Position numbers and translations under genes: made by a program
Notes under the pieces: generated by a model
Told to the model about the DNA's origin: nothing
The model's database searches: none
Seen by the model: the letters and a program-made list of their open reading frames with translations, nothing else
DNA from: DATKYQ01 sp035528415
Lineage (GTDB): Bacteria; Myxococcota; B64-G9
DNA: 64,000 bases
Direction: 5' to 3'
NCBI GenBank assembly: GCA_035528415.1
Contig: DATKYQ010000027.1
Span: 1-64,000 of the forward strand
Shown: one piece after another, positions 34,074 to 42,658 of the stretch
Layout: each line of letters opens with the position of its first letter
How positions within the stretch are numbered: position 1 is the first letter of the stretch

Positions 34074-34248
34074 TTGACAATTGTCACAGAATTATCCTTG
34101 ACAATTGATTGACAATATTGGGTAGGAAACCTGCTGGAATATATTGAGAAGCTACCAGTGTGTACGATATTATCTTGTATTAACAACATGATATAGCGTT
34201 TTATGTTGACAATGAATATGTAATAATGGTTGACAATAGCCTGACAAT
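34074..34248 (+). repeat. TTGACAAT repeat cluster upstream of the island regulator
   Basis: Five exact TTGACAAT copies (34074-34081, 34098-34105, 34109-34116, 34206-34213, 34230-34237) and one CTGACAAT (34241-34248), all in the same orientation. The first is part of a perfect 12-bp palindrome TGACAATTGTCA (34075-34086). The surrounding 230 bp is strongly AT-rich with no gene. The spacing, palindrome and position just before a wHTH gene fit operator sites for autoregulation; the TTGACA cores can also serve as -35 boxes. Confidence 0.75.
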
Positions 34249-34267
34249 ATCTTAGCCTAAGATCACA

Positions 34268-35278
34268 ATGGACTCAAAGCAGAAGATCCTGGCCTTTTTT
34301 GCCAGCCACAAATCAGCCAGCGGACGGGAACTTAGAGATCATTTGGGCATTAGCCGACAGGCCCTCAACATACATATCAGAGTCCTGATTGAATCTGGCG
34401 ATCTATTGAAGTCGGGTTCTACAAGAGGTGCCCGGTACAGCCTTGCGACTCGGGCACACGAGTCCGTGAGCAGTGCGCGAGATTTGACCCTCGCTGGCCT
34501 CGATGAGAGCGAGGTCTATACCGGTCTGGCGACAGTCCTCAACTTGCCCGGCCTTCTGCCAAGTAATGTTGAGGCCATTGTCCGATATTCCTTCACCGAA
34601 ATGCTCAACAACTCAATCGAGCATTCCGCGGCCGAACGTTGCCGGGTTCGCGTTCGCCTGGAGGCGGGTTGGGTGTCTTTCGCGGTCAGGGATCGCGGGA
34701 TCGGGGTATTTCATTCGATAGCTTCAAGGCTCAATCTCGACGACGAACAGGCCGCCCTGGTTGAACTGCTGAAAGGCAAGACCACCACCAAAGCCGAAAC
34801 CCACACCGGCGAGGGCATCTTTTTCTCTGCGCGGGTTGCGGATCGGTTCGTATTGCGTTCCCACCGGATACAACTGGAGGCCAACAAGGCCCGGAATGAT
34901 ATGTTCGTATCTCAACGGCGCTTCATCGAAGGTACCGATATCCGGGTCTTTATTCGGCGTATGACTCGGAGAAAACTTGATGATGTGTTTGGCGAGTTTG
35001 CTCCCGAGGAATACGATTTTCAATTTCAGAAGACAAAGATATTCGTGAAATTACTTCAGCAAAATTATGTTTCACGGTCTGAGGCCAAACGTCTGGTCGT
35101 GAACTTGGAGAAATTCACCGAGATCGTACTCGACTTCAAAGGTGTGGGATCGGTTGGGCAAGGCTTCGCCGATGAGATCTTCCGCGTCTTCGCACGGCGT
35201 CATCCAGACATTACGATCTCGACTCAGAACACCAACCCGGTTGTTGAGGCCATGCTACGCCACGTTGATCAAGACTAG
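34268..35278 (+). CDS. wHTH-GHKL ATPase-STAS-like (DUF4325) regulator
   Basis: 336 residues. N-terminal winged HTH (KILAFFASHKSASGRELRDH, LGISRQALNIHIRVLIESGD; about 5-60); a GHKL ATPase of the anti-sigma kind (TEMLNNSIEHSAA N-box, VRDRGIGV, HTGEGIFFSARVADRF; about 95-210); and a C-terminal STAS-like DUF4325 domain (LDFKGVGSVGQGFADEIFRV, about 275-330). DNA-binding, kinase-like and STAS-like parts, usually separate in partner-switching circuits, are on one chain. It sits behind the TTGACAAT repeats and ahead of the ssp-like genes, so it probably regulates the island and itself. Confidence 0.8.
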   Translation: MDSKQKILAFFASHKSASGRELRDHLGISRQALNIHIRVLIESGDLLKSGSTRGARYSLATRAHESVSSARDLTLAGLDESEVYTGLATVLNLPGLLPSNVEAIVRYSFTEMLNNSIEHSAAERCRVRVRLEAGWVSFAVRDRGIGVFHSIASRLNLDDEQAALVELLKGKTTTKAETHTGEGIFFSARVADRFVLRSHRIQLEANKARNDMFVSQRRFIEGTDIRVFIRRMTRRKLDDVFGEFAPEEYDFQFQKTKIFVKLLQQNYVSRSEAKRLVVNLEKFTEIVLDFKGVGSVGQGFADEIFRVFARRHPDITISTQNTNPVVEAMLRHVDQD

Positions 35279-35321
35279 TGTCCAAGTTGCTTGCCCTGCT
35301 GCGGCGTGAGACTCAAATTCT

Positions 35322-35338
35322 CCAAGGAGTTTCCTTGG
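35322..35338. repeat. Perfect 7-bp inverted repeat after the regulator
   Basis: CCAAGGA, GTT, TCCTTGG: a perfect stem with a 3-base loop, 44 bases after the regulator stop. No U-run follows, so it is more likely an operator or a processing hairpin than an intrinsic terminator. The rest of the 35279-35574 gap has no credible gene; a short frame there lacks a ribosome site. Confidence 0.45.
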
Positions 35339-35512
35339 CTACGATTAAGAGTTGATCGCCCGATTCTCATTAAACCTCGTTCTAGACGATACTCGCTTGT
35401 AGGTTCTGACATGGGTTCCATGCGAAAAAAGCCATCGGCCGGTCGCAGAACTGTCAGGCATCGGTTGTATAAGTCCAGACAGGGTTGGAAAAAAGTGAGG
35501 GTCGAAGAAGCC

Positions 35513-35540
35513 TTGAAAAGCATGCCACAGAGTGTATTAT
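35513..35540 (+). promoter_or_regulatory. Sigma-70-like promoter of the ssp-like operon
   Basis: TTGAAA (35513-35518), a 16-base spacer, TATTAT (35535-35540), placing a start near 35547 and a leader of about 28 bases before the DUF4007 gene. Both boxes are close to consensus. It gives the operon its own promoter separate from that of the regulator. Confidence 0.55.
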
Positions 35541-35574
35541 TCACGTGGATATCTCAAGAATCGTGGGAACGCTT

Positions 35575-36519
35575 ATGGTAACGAAACCCAAGTACAGATT
35601 CACGGGGCACGAGACGTTTCCCTGCCGCTACGCATGGCTTCCAAAGGCCGTCATGGCAATTCAGAAATCCCCTCGCATTCTCTCCAGTGAGGACGAGGCA
35701 ATGGTCGAACTTGGAGTTGGCAAGAATATGGTTCGCGCCATTCGTTTCTGGGCAACTGTAACGGGAATCGCGCTCAACCGCGGTGCGGATGGTTGGGAGA
35801 TCACTCCACTAGGCAACGCCCTACTCGGCCAGAGCGGCCTCGACCCATACTTGGAGGATAGCCAGACACTCTGGCTCCTTCACTGGAAACTCGCAACGCA
35901 GTTTGACGAGCCGCTCTTTGCGTGGGACTACCTCCTGAGTAGATGGCATGAACCGGAATTCACTCGCACCTCCGCACTGTCGGCATTTGAGAAAGAGACC
36001 AGACGGCAGGAGCGCAAACTTTCGAGGACGACCCTCAGCCACCATCTCGACGCCTTTATCCATACCTACGTTCCCACGAGCGGAGCCAAACCTTCCGTGT
36101 TTGAAGATGGCCTCGACTGCCCACTGGTCGAATTGAATCTCATTTTCCGTGTAGGAGATCGTATCTCGGATGTAGACGGCGCCAGACGTGAGCCGATCTA
36201 CACCTTTCGTCGGGAGGAAAAACCCGACATAAGTCCTCACCTATTTGCCTACTGTGTAGCAGACTTCGCAGTGCGCAAGCATCCCGATGACACGACAGTT
36301 TCTTTCCGGGAGTTGGCGATCGGGAACTGCAGTCCCGGACAAGTATTCAAACTGCCCGAAGCAACGGTGCGGGCGCGACTGGAACACATTGGCATCGAAA
36401 CAAACGGACTCCTGTCTTTTGAGGAGTCCGCCGACATTCAGCAGTTGACGAGGCGACCTGACGTTCGCCCGCTTGACATGTTACCCTCAATCTATCGCAG
36501 GGAAATTACACATGCCTAG
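35575..36519 (+). CDS. sspB: DUF4007 protein, probable SspB of single-strand phosphorothioation
   Basis: 314 residues from the ATG at 35575; longer in-frame starts run through the promoter. The N-terminus (YRFTGHETFPCRYAWLPKAV and ELGVGKNMVRAIRFWATVTG) is the DUF4007 signature. DUF4007 proteins are SspB, reported as the DNA-nicking subunit of the SspABCD backbone-sulfur modification system. The order DUF4007, large ATPase, PAPS-reductase-like with overlapping frames matches sspBCD. C-terminal helical region with LARHLxF-type pattern absent; no other domain seen. Overlaps sspC by 8 bases. Confidence 0.75.
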   Translation: MVTKPKYRFTGHETFPCRYAWLPKAVMAIQKSPRILSSEDEAMVELGVGKNMVRAIRFWATVTGIALNRGADGWEITPLGNALLGQSGLDPYLEDSQTLWLLHWKLATQFDEPLFAWDYLLSRWHEPEFTRTSALSAFEKETRRQERKLSRTTLSHHLDAFIHTYVPTSGAKPSVFEDGLDCPLVELNLIFRVGDRISDVDGARREPIYTFRREEKPDISPHLFAYCVADFAVRKHPDDTTVSFRELAIGNCSPGQVFKLPEATVRARLEHIGIETNGLLSFEESADIQQLTRRPDVRPLDMLPSIYRREITHA

Positions 36520-39500
36520 CGCGATAAAAACTGTGGATCAGCTCCTTCGGCCACAAACGCGTTTCATGCGATCCATACACCTCGAAAGGGATTTTCAGGA
36601 CCAACAGGCACTGTCCGGATACGTACTCACCGATCACTCACGCGAAACACTGACCCGTATTGCCGCCGGTTTGCGTCCTACGTCCGGCCAGCGCGCATGG
36701 CGGATCACGGGAAACTACGGGGCAGGTAAGTCAAGTTTTGCACTCCTCCTCGCCCACTGGTTCGCCGGCCATAATCGCACTCTTCCGCCAGCCCTACGTG
36801 CGCAGATATCCTATAAGAACATTACCGGCACGGTTCCGCACGCGCTCCCCGTGCTCGTCACCGGTTCTCGTGAACCTATCGCTCAGGCAATTGCCCGCGG
36901 CATTATTGAAGCTTGCAATCCTCTTTACTCGTCCGATCGTCGTCCCTCGTTTTTCAAGCAATTGACAGGAATCGCTGAAAATAAACAGGATATCCGGTTG
37001 CGTGACGAAGATCTCATCCAAGCCCTATCTGCAACGTCGGAGCGCATCATTGCGGATCGCAAAGGCTCGGGTATACTCCTGATCCTCGACGAACTGGGCA
37101 AGTTCCTTGAATACGCCACACTTTACCCGGAACGCCAAGACATCTACTTGCTTCAGCGGCTCGCCGAGACAGCTTCTCGAAGCAAAGATAAGCCTGTTTA
37201 TATTGTTGCGTTGCTGCACCAGGGTTTCCATGAGTACGCGCACTCCCTGTCAGATGTCGCACAGCGCGAGTGGGAAAAAGTTGCCGCACGGTTTGAGGAA
37301 ATCCTTTTTGATCAGCCTCTGGAACAACTTGCGACGCTTATTGGATCCGCTCTCAACATCCATTCTGACAGAATACCTGTTTACCTAAAGAATGAAGCCA
37401 AATCTGCCATGAAAAGCGCAATTGACGCGGGCTGGTTTGGCGCGGCACCAGCACGGTCGAGGCTTGTGCATGAGGCAGTAAATACGTTCCCGTTGCATCC
37501 TACGGTTTTGCCAATCCTTGCTCGGTTCTTCAGGCGATTTGGGCAGAATGAGAGGTCACTATTCAGCTTTCTTATTTCTAATGAGGCCTTTGGTCTACGC
37601 GCATTCAGCGAGCGGCCAATGAGTGGTGATTCATTTTACAGGCTTCATCACTTCTATGACTACGTGCGATGCAACTTCGGCCATCGCTTGACCATGCGTA
37701 GCTACCGAAGCCACTGGAATCAGATTGATTCCATGATCCAAAGTTACATGCCTTCGGATCCTGTCAAACTGGAGGTCATGAAGACAGTTGGGATTTTAAA
37801 CCTGCTTGATGCCGATGACTTGCGACCGACCGAAGACATGCTTCTTCTCGCGGTCGCATCATCTGATGGTCGAGCCAAGCGTTCGAAAGTGTCTAGCTCG
37901 CTGGCCAGTCTGCGATCGCGCAAGGGAGTGCTCCACCAAAGGGGTAGGGCCGGCGGCTACTGCCTCTGGCCATATACTAGCGTCAACCTTGAACTTGCAT
38001 ACGAACGGGCCACCGATGCGGTCCCCGCAGCGATGAACGTCTCCTCTCGCATTCCGAGCTATGCCGAAACAAGACCCTTGGTTGCCCGGAGGCACTACAT
38101 CAAGACGGGGAACTTACGCTATTTTGAGGTGAAGTATTCTCCTGTCGACGAACTCCCGGAGATACTGCGTAAGTATGATTTGAAAAGTGACGGATTGATA
38201 GTCGTTCCATTGTGTGAGACAAAATCAGAATATCGCCTTGCCGTCGAGATCGCGCGCAGTCCCGAAGCAGCGGCACAGAATAGAACGATCGTTGCGGTCC
38301 CTCCTCCTCTACATGATCTCGCCGGCGTCATTGCTGAAGCCGAAAGGTGGGAGTGGGTCTCCAGAAATACGCCGGAGTTGGAAAACGACCACTACGCCAA
38401 TGAGGAAGTATCGCGGCAGAGGAAGTCTGCGGAAACAGCACTAAAGCGTCGCCTAGCAGACTTCGTGGGCCTTCACGAGTTCAGCGGTGAGACCTCTCTT
38501 GAATTCTTCCATGCATGTGAACCCCTCAACGTTAAGTCGGGGCGTGACTTGCTCGAACGTCTTTCCTCGATCTGTGAAGACCTTTTTCACCAAGCGCCGA
38601 AAATCAAGAACGAGCTTGTCAATCGTCAGTGCCTCAGTTCAGCGGCGGCCGCAGCACGCATGCGGCTTATCGAGCGCATCCTGGAGCATTCCTCAGAACC
38701 CTTGCTTGGGATGACTCCGCCGAAGAAGCCGCCCGAGATGTCGATGTATCTCTCTGTCCTGGAGTCCGCGAATCTTCATCGACAAGTCGGAGAGCGCTGG
38801 GGTATATTCCCCCCCGAAGAAAACGACGACCCGTGCGATATCCTTCCTGCCTGGAAAGAAATCGAGTCCATTCTGCAACGCCAACAAGACGCAAGGGTCT
38901 CTGTCCGTGATATTGCAGCGTCACTTCGTCGGCCACCTTATGGCGTCCGTGACGGTATCATTCCAATTCTCCTAGCGGCCTACATCGTTGCCAATAGCGA
39001 CAAAGTCGCCATTTACGAAGAAGGAAGCTTCTGTCCCGTTGTACAGGGTGAGGAGTTTTTGAGACTAACCAAGGCTCCAGAATCATTTGAGATGCAGTTT
39101 TGCCAAGCGGATGGAGTTCGTTCTGAGGTACTCCACAAGGTCTGGAGCCTCATTTCAAGTGGTGGCGCAAAGGCAGTGAAACTGGCGGTGCTCGACGTTG
39201 TTCGTCCGATCTGCGTCTTTGGTGCCTCGCTTCCGGAGTACACCCGGAATACAAGAAAGCTGTCTGACCAGGCAATTGCTGTTCGCCAAGCAGTTCTTTC
39301 CGCGCATGACCCCACTAACCTTCTGTTTCGTGAACTACCAGAGGCCTGCGCTTGCAAACACGTTGCCACAGCCAGACGCAAGACAGAATCGAAGCAGAAC
39401 GCCGATAAGTTTGTAAAACAGCTTGGCGCAGCCTTGTCTGAACTCAGGATGGCTTATACGCAGTTGATTGAACGCATCAAGCAACAAATTATTATGGTTC

Positions 39501-40000
39501 TCGACCTACCGGTCGAAGGCACCCGCTTCCACGGAATCATTGCAGAACGAGCCGAAGCTATCACGTCTGGTATTACTGAACCTAGGCTGAAGGCCTTCTG
39601 CATGCGGTTGTCTGACATCGATCTCCCTGATATCAAATGGATCGAGTCCATCGGCAGCTTTCTGGCCAGTCGACCTCCCTCAAGGTGGAACGATAACGAT
39701 GAAGGTCAGTTTCAACATGAGCTCGCGGTTCTCGGCACGCGTTTTTCACGCGTCGAGGGTATGCTTTTTAAAAGGGGGATTGGAACGGGAAAATCAACGG
39801 GTGTACGAATTACATTAACTAGGTCAGATGGTCGCGAACGTGAGCGCATTGTTCACACCGATCATGCGCAGGAAGAGGCAATTGCTGATACGGAAGCGGC
39901 GATACTAAGACTTGTTTCGGCAAGTGGCGGCACAGGCCTAGCTGCTGCCTCGCGGGCATTGTGGAAGGCGCTTTCCGAAGCCGGAGAGGAACATGAATAA
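36512..40000 (+). CDS. sspC: Large P-loop ATPase, probable SspC
   Basis: 1162 residues from the ATG at 36512 (AGGGA 8 bases upstream; 8-base overlap with sspB). Walker A GNYGAGKSS (67-75) and Walker B ILLILDELGKFLEYA (about 187-200) lie in the N-terminal third, followed by a long helical region and a C-terminal part rich in charged helices. No nuclease or methylase motif is visible. Position between the DUF4007 gene and the PAPS-reductase-like gene identifies it as the SspC ATPase. I infer that it couples ATP hydrolysis to sulfur incorporation; I cannot confirm its length against the family. Confidence 0.7.
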   Translation: MPSAIKTVDQLLRPQTRFMRSIHLERDFQDQQALSGYVLTDHSRETLTRIAAGLRPTSGQRAWRITGNYGAGKSSFALLLAHWFAGHNRTLPPALRAQISYKNITGTVPHALPVLVTGSREPIAQAIARGIIEACNPLYSSDRRPSFFKQLTGIAENKQDIRLRDEDLIQALSATSERIIADRKGSGILLILDELGKFLEYATLYPERQDIYLLQRLAETASRSKDKPVYIVALLHQGFHEYAHSLSDVAQREWEKVAARFEEILFDQPLEQLATLIGSALNIHSDRIPVYLKNEAKSAMKSAIDAGWFGAAPARSRLVHEAVNTFPLHPTVLPILARFFRRFGQNERSLFSFLISNEAFGLRAFSERPMSGDSFYRLHHFYDYVRCNFGHRLTMRSYRSHWNQIDSMIQSYMPSDPVKLEVMKTVGILNLLDADDLRPTEDMLLLAVASSDGRAKRSKVSSSLASLRSRKGVLHQRGRAGGYCLWPYTSVNLELAYERATDAVPAAMNVSSRIPSYAETRPLVARRHYIKTGNLRYFEVKYSPVDELPEILRKYDLKSDGLIVVPLCETKSEYRLAVEIARSPEAAAQNRTIVAVPPPLHDLAGVIAEAERWEWVSRNTPELENDHYANEEVSRQRKSAETALKRRLADFVGLHEFSGETSLEFFHACEPLNVKSGRDLLERLSSICEDLFHQAPKIKNELVNRQCLSSAAAAARMRLIERILEHSSEPLLGMTPPKKPPEMSMYLSVLESANLHRQVGERWGIFPPEENDDPCDILPAWKEIESILQRQQDARVSVRDIAASLRRPPYGVRDGIIPILLAAYIVANSDKVAIYEEGSFCPVVQGEEFLRLTKAPESFEMQFCQADGVRSEVLHKVWSLISSGGAKAVKLAVLDVVRPICVFGASLPEYTRNTRKLSDQAIAVRQAVLSAHDPTNLLFRELPEACACKHVATARRKTESKQNADKFVKQLGAALSELRMAYTQLIERIKQQIIMVLDLPVEGTRFHGIIAERAEAITSGITEPRLKAFCMRLSDIDLPDIKWIESIGSFLASRPPSRWNDNDEGQFQHELAVLGTRFSRVEGMLFKRGIGTGKSTGVRITLTRSDGRERERIVHTDHAQEEAIADTEAAILRLVSASGGTGLAAASRALWKALSEAGEEHE

Positions 40001-40799
40001 GGAGCCGAGGCACATTCTCAGCCTTTCCGGGGGAAAGGACAGCACGGCCCTTGCTATTCACATGCGGGACAGGGTCCCAGAGATGGAGTACGTTTTCTGT
40101 GACACGGGCGAGGAACTGAGGGAGACTTACCGATATCTGGATCAGGTCGAGGCCTATCTGGGCAAGCCAATCACTCGTTTGAACTCCAGGGCTACCTTCG
40201 ATCACTGGCTCAAGGTTTTCGGTGGATATCTCCCATCGCCCCGGATGCGCTGGTGCACAAAGATGCTCAAACTGAAGCCGTTTGAGGAGTTTATTGGCGA
40301 GGACCCTGTGATCAGCTACATTGGCATCCGGGCCGACGAGGACCGGACAGGCTACATCAGCCATCGCGATAACATCACGACTGTATATCCATACAAGGAG
40401 GACGGCATTGATCTCAATGGGGTCATGCGCATTCTGGAAGAAAGCGGCATCGGTATGCCCCCATACATGGAATGGGGGCGTACGCACTCCGGCTGCTATT
40501 TTTGTTTCTTTCAGATGAAGATTGAATGGGTTCGTTTGTTGGAGACCTATCCCGCCGACTTCGACAAGGCACAGCGCTACGAGGAGGAAAACGCGAAGCC
40601 TGGCAGGGATTTTACATGGATTCAGGGAATGCCCTTGCGTGAACTGAGAAAGGGGCAAAATGTTGCTAGCATCAAGCAAGAGCATGCAGCTAAGCAGCAT
40701 CGTCTGCGGGAGACACGGACAAATAAAAAGCTCGTGGAGATCTTTGGTCCTATTGATGACTCTGCAGAGTCTGCAGCTTGTCTGATATGCAGGTTATAG
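39993..40799 (+). CDS. sspD: PAPS-reductase/DndC-like ATP pyrophosphatase, probable SspD
   Basis: 268 residues, ATG overlapping the sspC stop by 8 bases. PP-loop LSLSGGKDSTAL (SGGKDS at 12-17) activates the substrate by adenylation. Cysteines fit a Fe-S or sulfur-relay role: C36, C88 (RWCTKM), C168 and C171 (SGCYFCFF), C263 and C266 at the tail (CLIC). The GIRADEDRTGYISHRDN segment is typical of DndC/SspD relatives of PAPS reductase. Expected partner is a cysteine desulfurase (SspA or a housekeeping IscS), not encoded here. Confidence 0.8.
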   Translation: MNKEPRHILSLSGGKDSTALAIHMRDRVPEMEYVFCDTGEELRETYRYLDQVEAYLGKPITRLNSRATFDHWLKVFGGYLPSPRMRWCTKMLKLKPFEEFIGEDPVISYIGIRADEDRTGYISHRDNITTVYPYKEDGIDLNGVMRILEESGIGMPPYMEWGRTHSGCYFCFFQMKIEWVRLLETYPADFDKAQRYEEENAKPGRDFTWIQGMPLRELRKGQNVASIKQEHAAKQHRLRETRTNKKLVEIFGPIDDSAESAACLICRL

Positions 40800-40858
40800 T
40801 CATTCAGCAGCAATCATGGCTGTTCGAAGCTTTGCGTATACACTAGGAGATCTGTATT

Positions 40859-41998
40859 TTGAAGGAAGAGAGTATCATCACGCTGATATCGCATCTTCTA
40901 GCGAGCGATTTCGTTCGTTTGGGACGGACTTGTGGCGCATTAAGTGTCAACACACAGGCTCGCCGCTTCGGACCTTTACTCTACCTTCTCCAGCGCGTCG
41001 CAGAAGGAAAACGGACAGAAGCCTTACTAACCTCTCTTCCACGAAAAGACCTAGTTGCCTTGACCGCCAATATGCGACAATACGTCGGCACTTCCGGGGA
41101 GTTGAAAGAAAAGCCGTCAAGTGTTCGTCACTACCTCGATTTAGCTAGAGAGATCGGTTTCCTGGCAAGACAGGGTGGCTTTTTCTCCCTCACCACATTC
41201 GGTAAACTCCTGACAACAATGTGTGGGTCGAACATCCTGCAACCATACCCGCTTGGAGATGCCGTTTGCATATTTGTGCTTGTACTACTCCTGCGCGTCG
41301 ATTTCATCGGTCTTCGTAGCCTCGCGGCAATCTTGGACCAAGGCACTTGTTCCTTGGTCGAGGCACGTAAAAAGTATTATAAGTCTCTCATCGATTCGCT
41401 TTCGCATCTTTCCGAGGCTGCTCGATCAGAGAAGGTCCGACGTGCTGCACGAGACCGCATTATTGCACTCAAGAGCTGGCGAAAGCCTGACAAGTATTGC
41501 GAACACCTTGTGTCGGCTCGTGTATACTGGTTTTCCGAACTCAACCTTATCGATTTGATTCAATGTCGGGGACAGGTCATAATCAGTCCTAACGAGAGCG
41601 GTGCAAGATGGTTCCGTTCGTTCACCGTTTTTCCTGTGCCCAACTCCGAATCTGTTGCGCGGCTTGCGTTGCTATACGGGGAGGCAGTTGTGACTGCCGC
41701 AGATGGTGTATCGTGTTTATCGGAAGAACGATCTAGCAACGGGCTGTGTGGTTGCCTGTTAGGGCTATTCGAAGCTGTAACGGACGATTTTGGCGTTCAG
41801 AAAGTTCGAAGTGACGTAGTTGCGATGTATTTACTGAGCGGGGGCCTTGGTATTTTGAAAACAGCACCAGATGCACGAGCAGTATCGTTGGCCAAGACGA
41901 ACGAGCTACATTGTGGTACATGGAAGTATACGCTCCATACTGGTTCTAGATCCACTCAGTCGTATCTTGTTAAGCAATCAGTATCTGGAGAATCATGA
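40859..41998 (+). CDS. Island protein of unknown function, wHTH-like N-terminal region
   Basis: 379 residues from a TTG with AGGAGA 9 bases upstream. Mostly helical. The stretch RHYLDLAREIGFLARQGGFFSLTTFGKLL (about 89-117) reads like a winged helix as in AAA- or restriction-associated adaptor proteins. A hydrophobic helix follows (VCIFVLVLLLRVDFI), perhaps buried core. The C-terminal half has no recognised motif. It overlaps the PIN gene by ATGA. First gene after the modification module; candidate DNA-recognition subunit of the effector. Confidence 0.65.
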   Translation: MKEESIITLISHLLASDFVRLGRTCGALSVNTQARRFGPLLYLLQRVAEGKRTEALLTSLPRKDLVALTANMRQYVGTSGELKEKPSSVRHYLDLAREIGFLARQGGFFSLTTFGKLLTTMCGSNILQPYPLGDAVCIFVLVLLLRVDFIGLRSLAAILDQGTCSLVEARKKYYKSLIDSLSHLSEAARSEKVRRAARDRIIALKSWRKPDKYCEHLVSARVYWFSELNLIDLIQCRGQVIISPNESGARWFRSFTVFPVPNSESVARLALLYGEAVVTAADGVSCLSEERSSNGLCGCLLGLFEAVTDDFGVQKVRSDVVAMYLLSGGLGILKTAPDARAVSLAKTNELHCGTWKYTLHTGSRSTQSYLVKQSVSGES

Positions 41999-42654
41999 GG
42001 CAATTCAACAGGAACGTATGTGTCATCGACACATGTAGCATCGTAACGCTCAATGCTATCACGCTGGCTCGCAAGCCGCTCCTGAAATTGATGCGAGCCC
42101 ACTTCAACATTCGAGTGTCGAAAGAAGTGAAAGGCGAGATCAATAAGCACCATAAGCTGTTGGATAGCGAAGAAGCATCTCGCTGGCCCAAGTTCGTGGG
42201 CAGCGTGGTTTTTTCCCCAAGTGCGTTGCGAGCCGATACCACTCTTCGATGCTTCTACACCTCGCCACCTGCTGAGTTTACGGAGAAGGGTAGAGGTGAG
42301 CGCGGCAATGCAAGAGTCTCATTAGAGATTCTGATGTCGAAGGCCTTCGGGCATGTTGTATTTTTATCCGATGACATCAACGCGAGACGTTCATTTCTTT
42401 ATGCGATTGGAGATGCATTTCCGGGTGTCGATCTGTGGACGACAACAGACATCGTCCTTTATTTCGGGGCAATATTGATGAAGGAAGGTAAATGCACGTG
42501 GGACGACGTTTGGAGTGCACTTCGCGATCTTCGTACAAACGCTGCTAATATCACATGTTTTGACAGCTTCAGCAAGGATGAACTTATCTCGCTGGCTGGT
42601 AAGCACAAGCGGTTACTCAACAGGATTCATACTGTGGCCAAGATGTGGAGGTGA
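41995..42654 (+). CDS. PIN-like nuclease of the defence island
   Basis: 219 residues. The PIN metal-site pattern is present: D12 in VCVIDTCSIV, E44 and E48 (SKEVKGEI), E102 in RGERGNARVSLEI (the GExxA-type helix), D126-D127 in VVFLSDDINARR and D152 in TTTDIV. PIN proteins cut RNA or DNA with Mg/Mn ions. No antitoxin-type partner is adjacent, so this is not an ordinary VapC. It is translated with the genes on both sides (ATGA upstream, 4-base gap downstream) and is the best candidate for the catalytic subunit of the effector. Confidence 0.75.
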   Translation: MRQFNRNVCVIDTCSIVTLNAITLARKPLLKLMRAHFNIRVSKEVKGEINKHHKLLDSEEASRWPKFVGSVVFSPSALRADTTLRCFYTSPPAEFTEKGRGERGNARVSLEILMSKAFGHVVFLSDDINARRSFLYAIGDAFPGVDLWTTTDIVLYFGAILMKEGKCTWDDVWSALRDLRTNAANITCFDSFSKDELISLAGKHKRLLNRIHTVAKMWR

Positions 42655-42658
42655 TGCT

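Noticed and set aside
34036..34267. tRNA-associated integration site at the island's left edge
   Set aside because: No tRNA, integrase or duplicated attachment sequence is visible near either edge of the island.
35575..40799. DndABCDE or BREX type 4 system
   Set aside because: The PAPS-reductase-like gene alone might suggest these, but no DndB, DndD, DndE, PglZ or BrxL-type gene is present, while DUF4007 plus a large ATPase fits SspBCD.
41995..42654. VapC-type toxin
   Set aside because: The PIN motif set would allow it, but the protein is longer than typical VapC and no antitoxin-like gene is adjacent; the flanking genes are ATPases and a helical protein.
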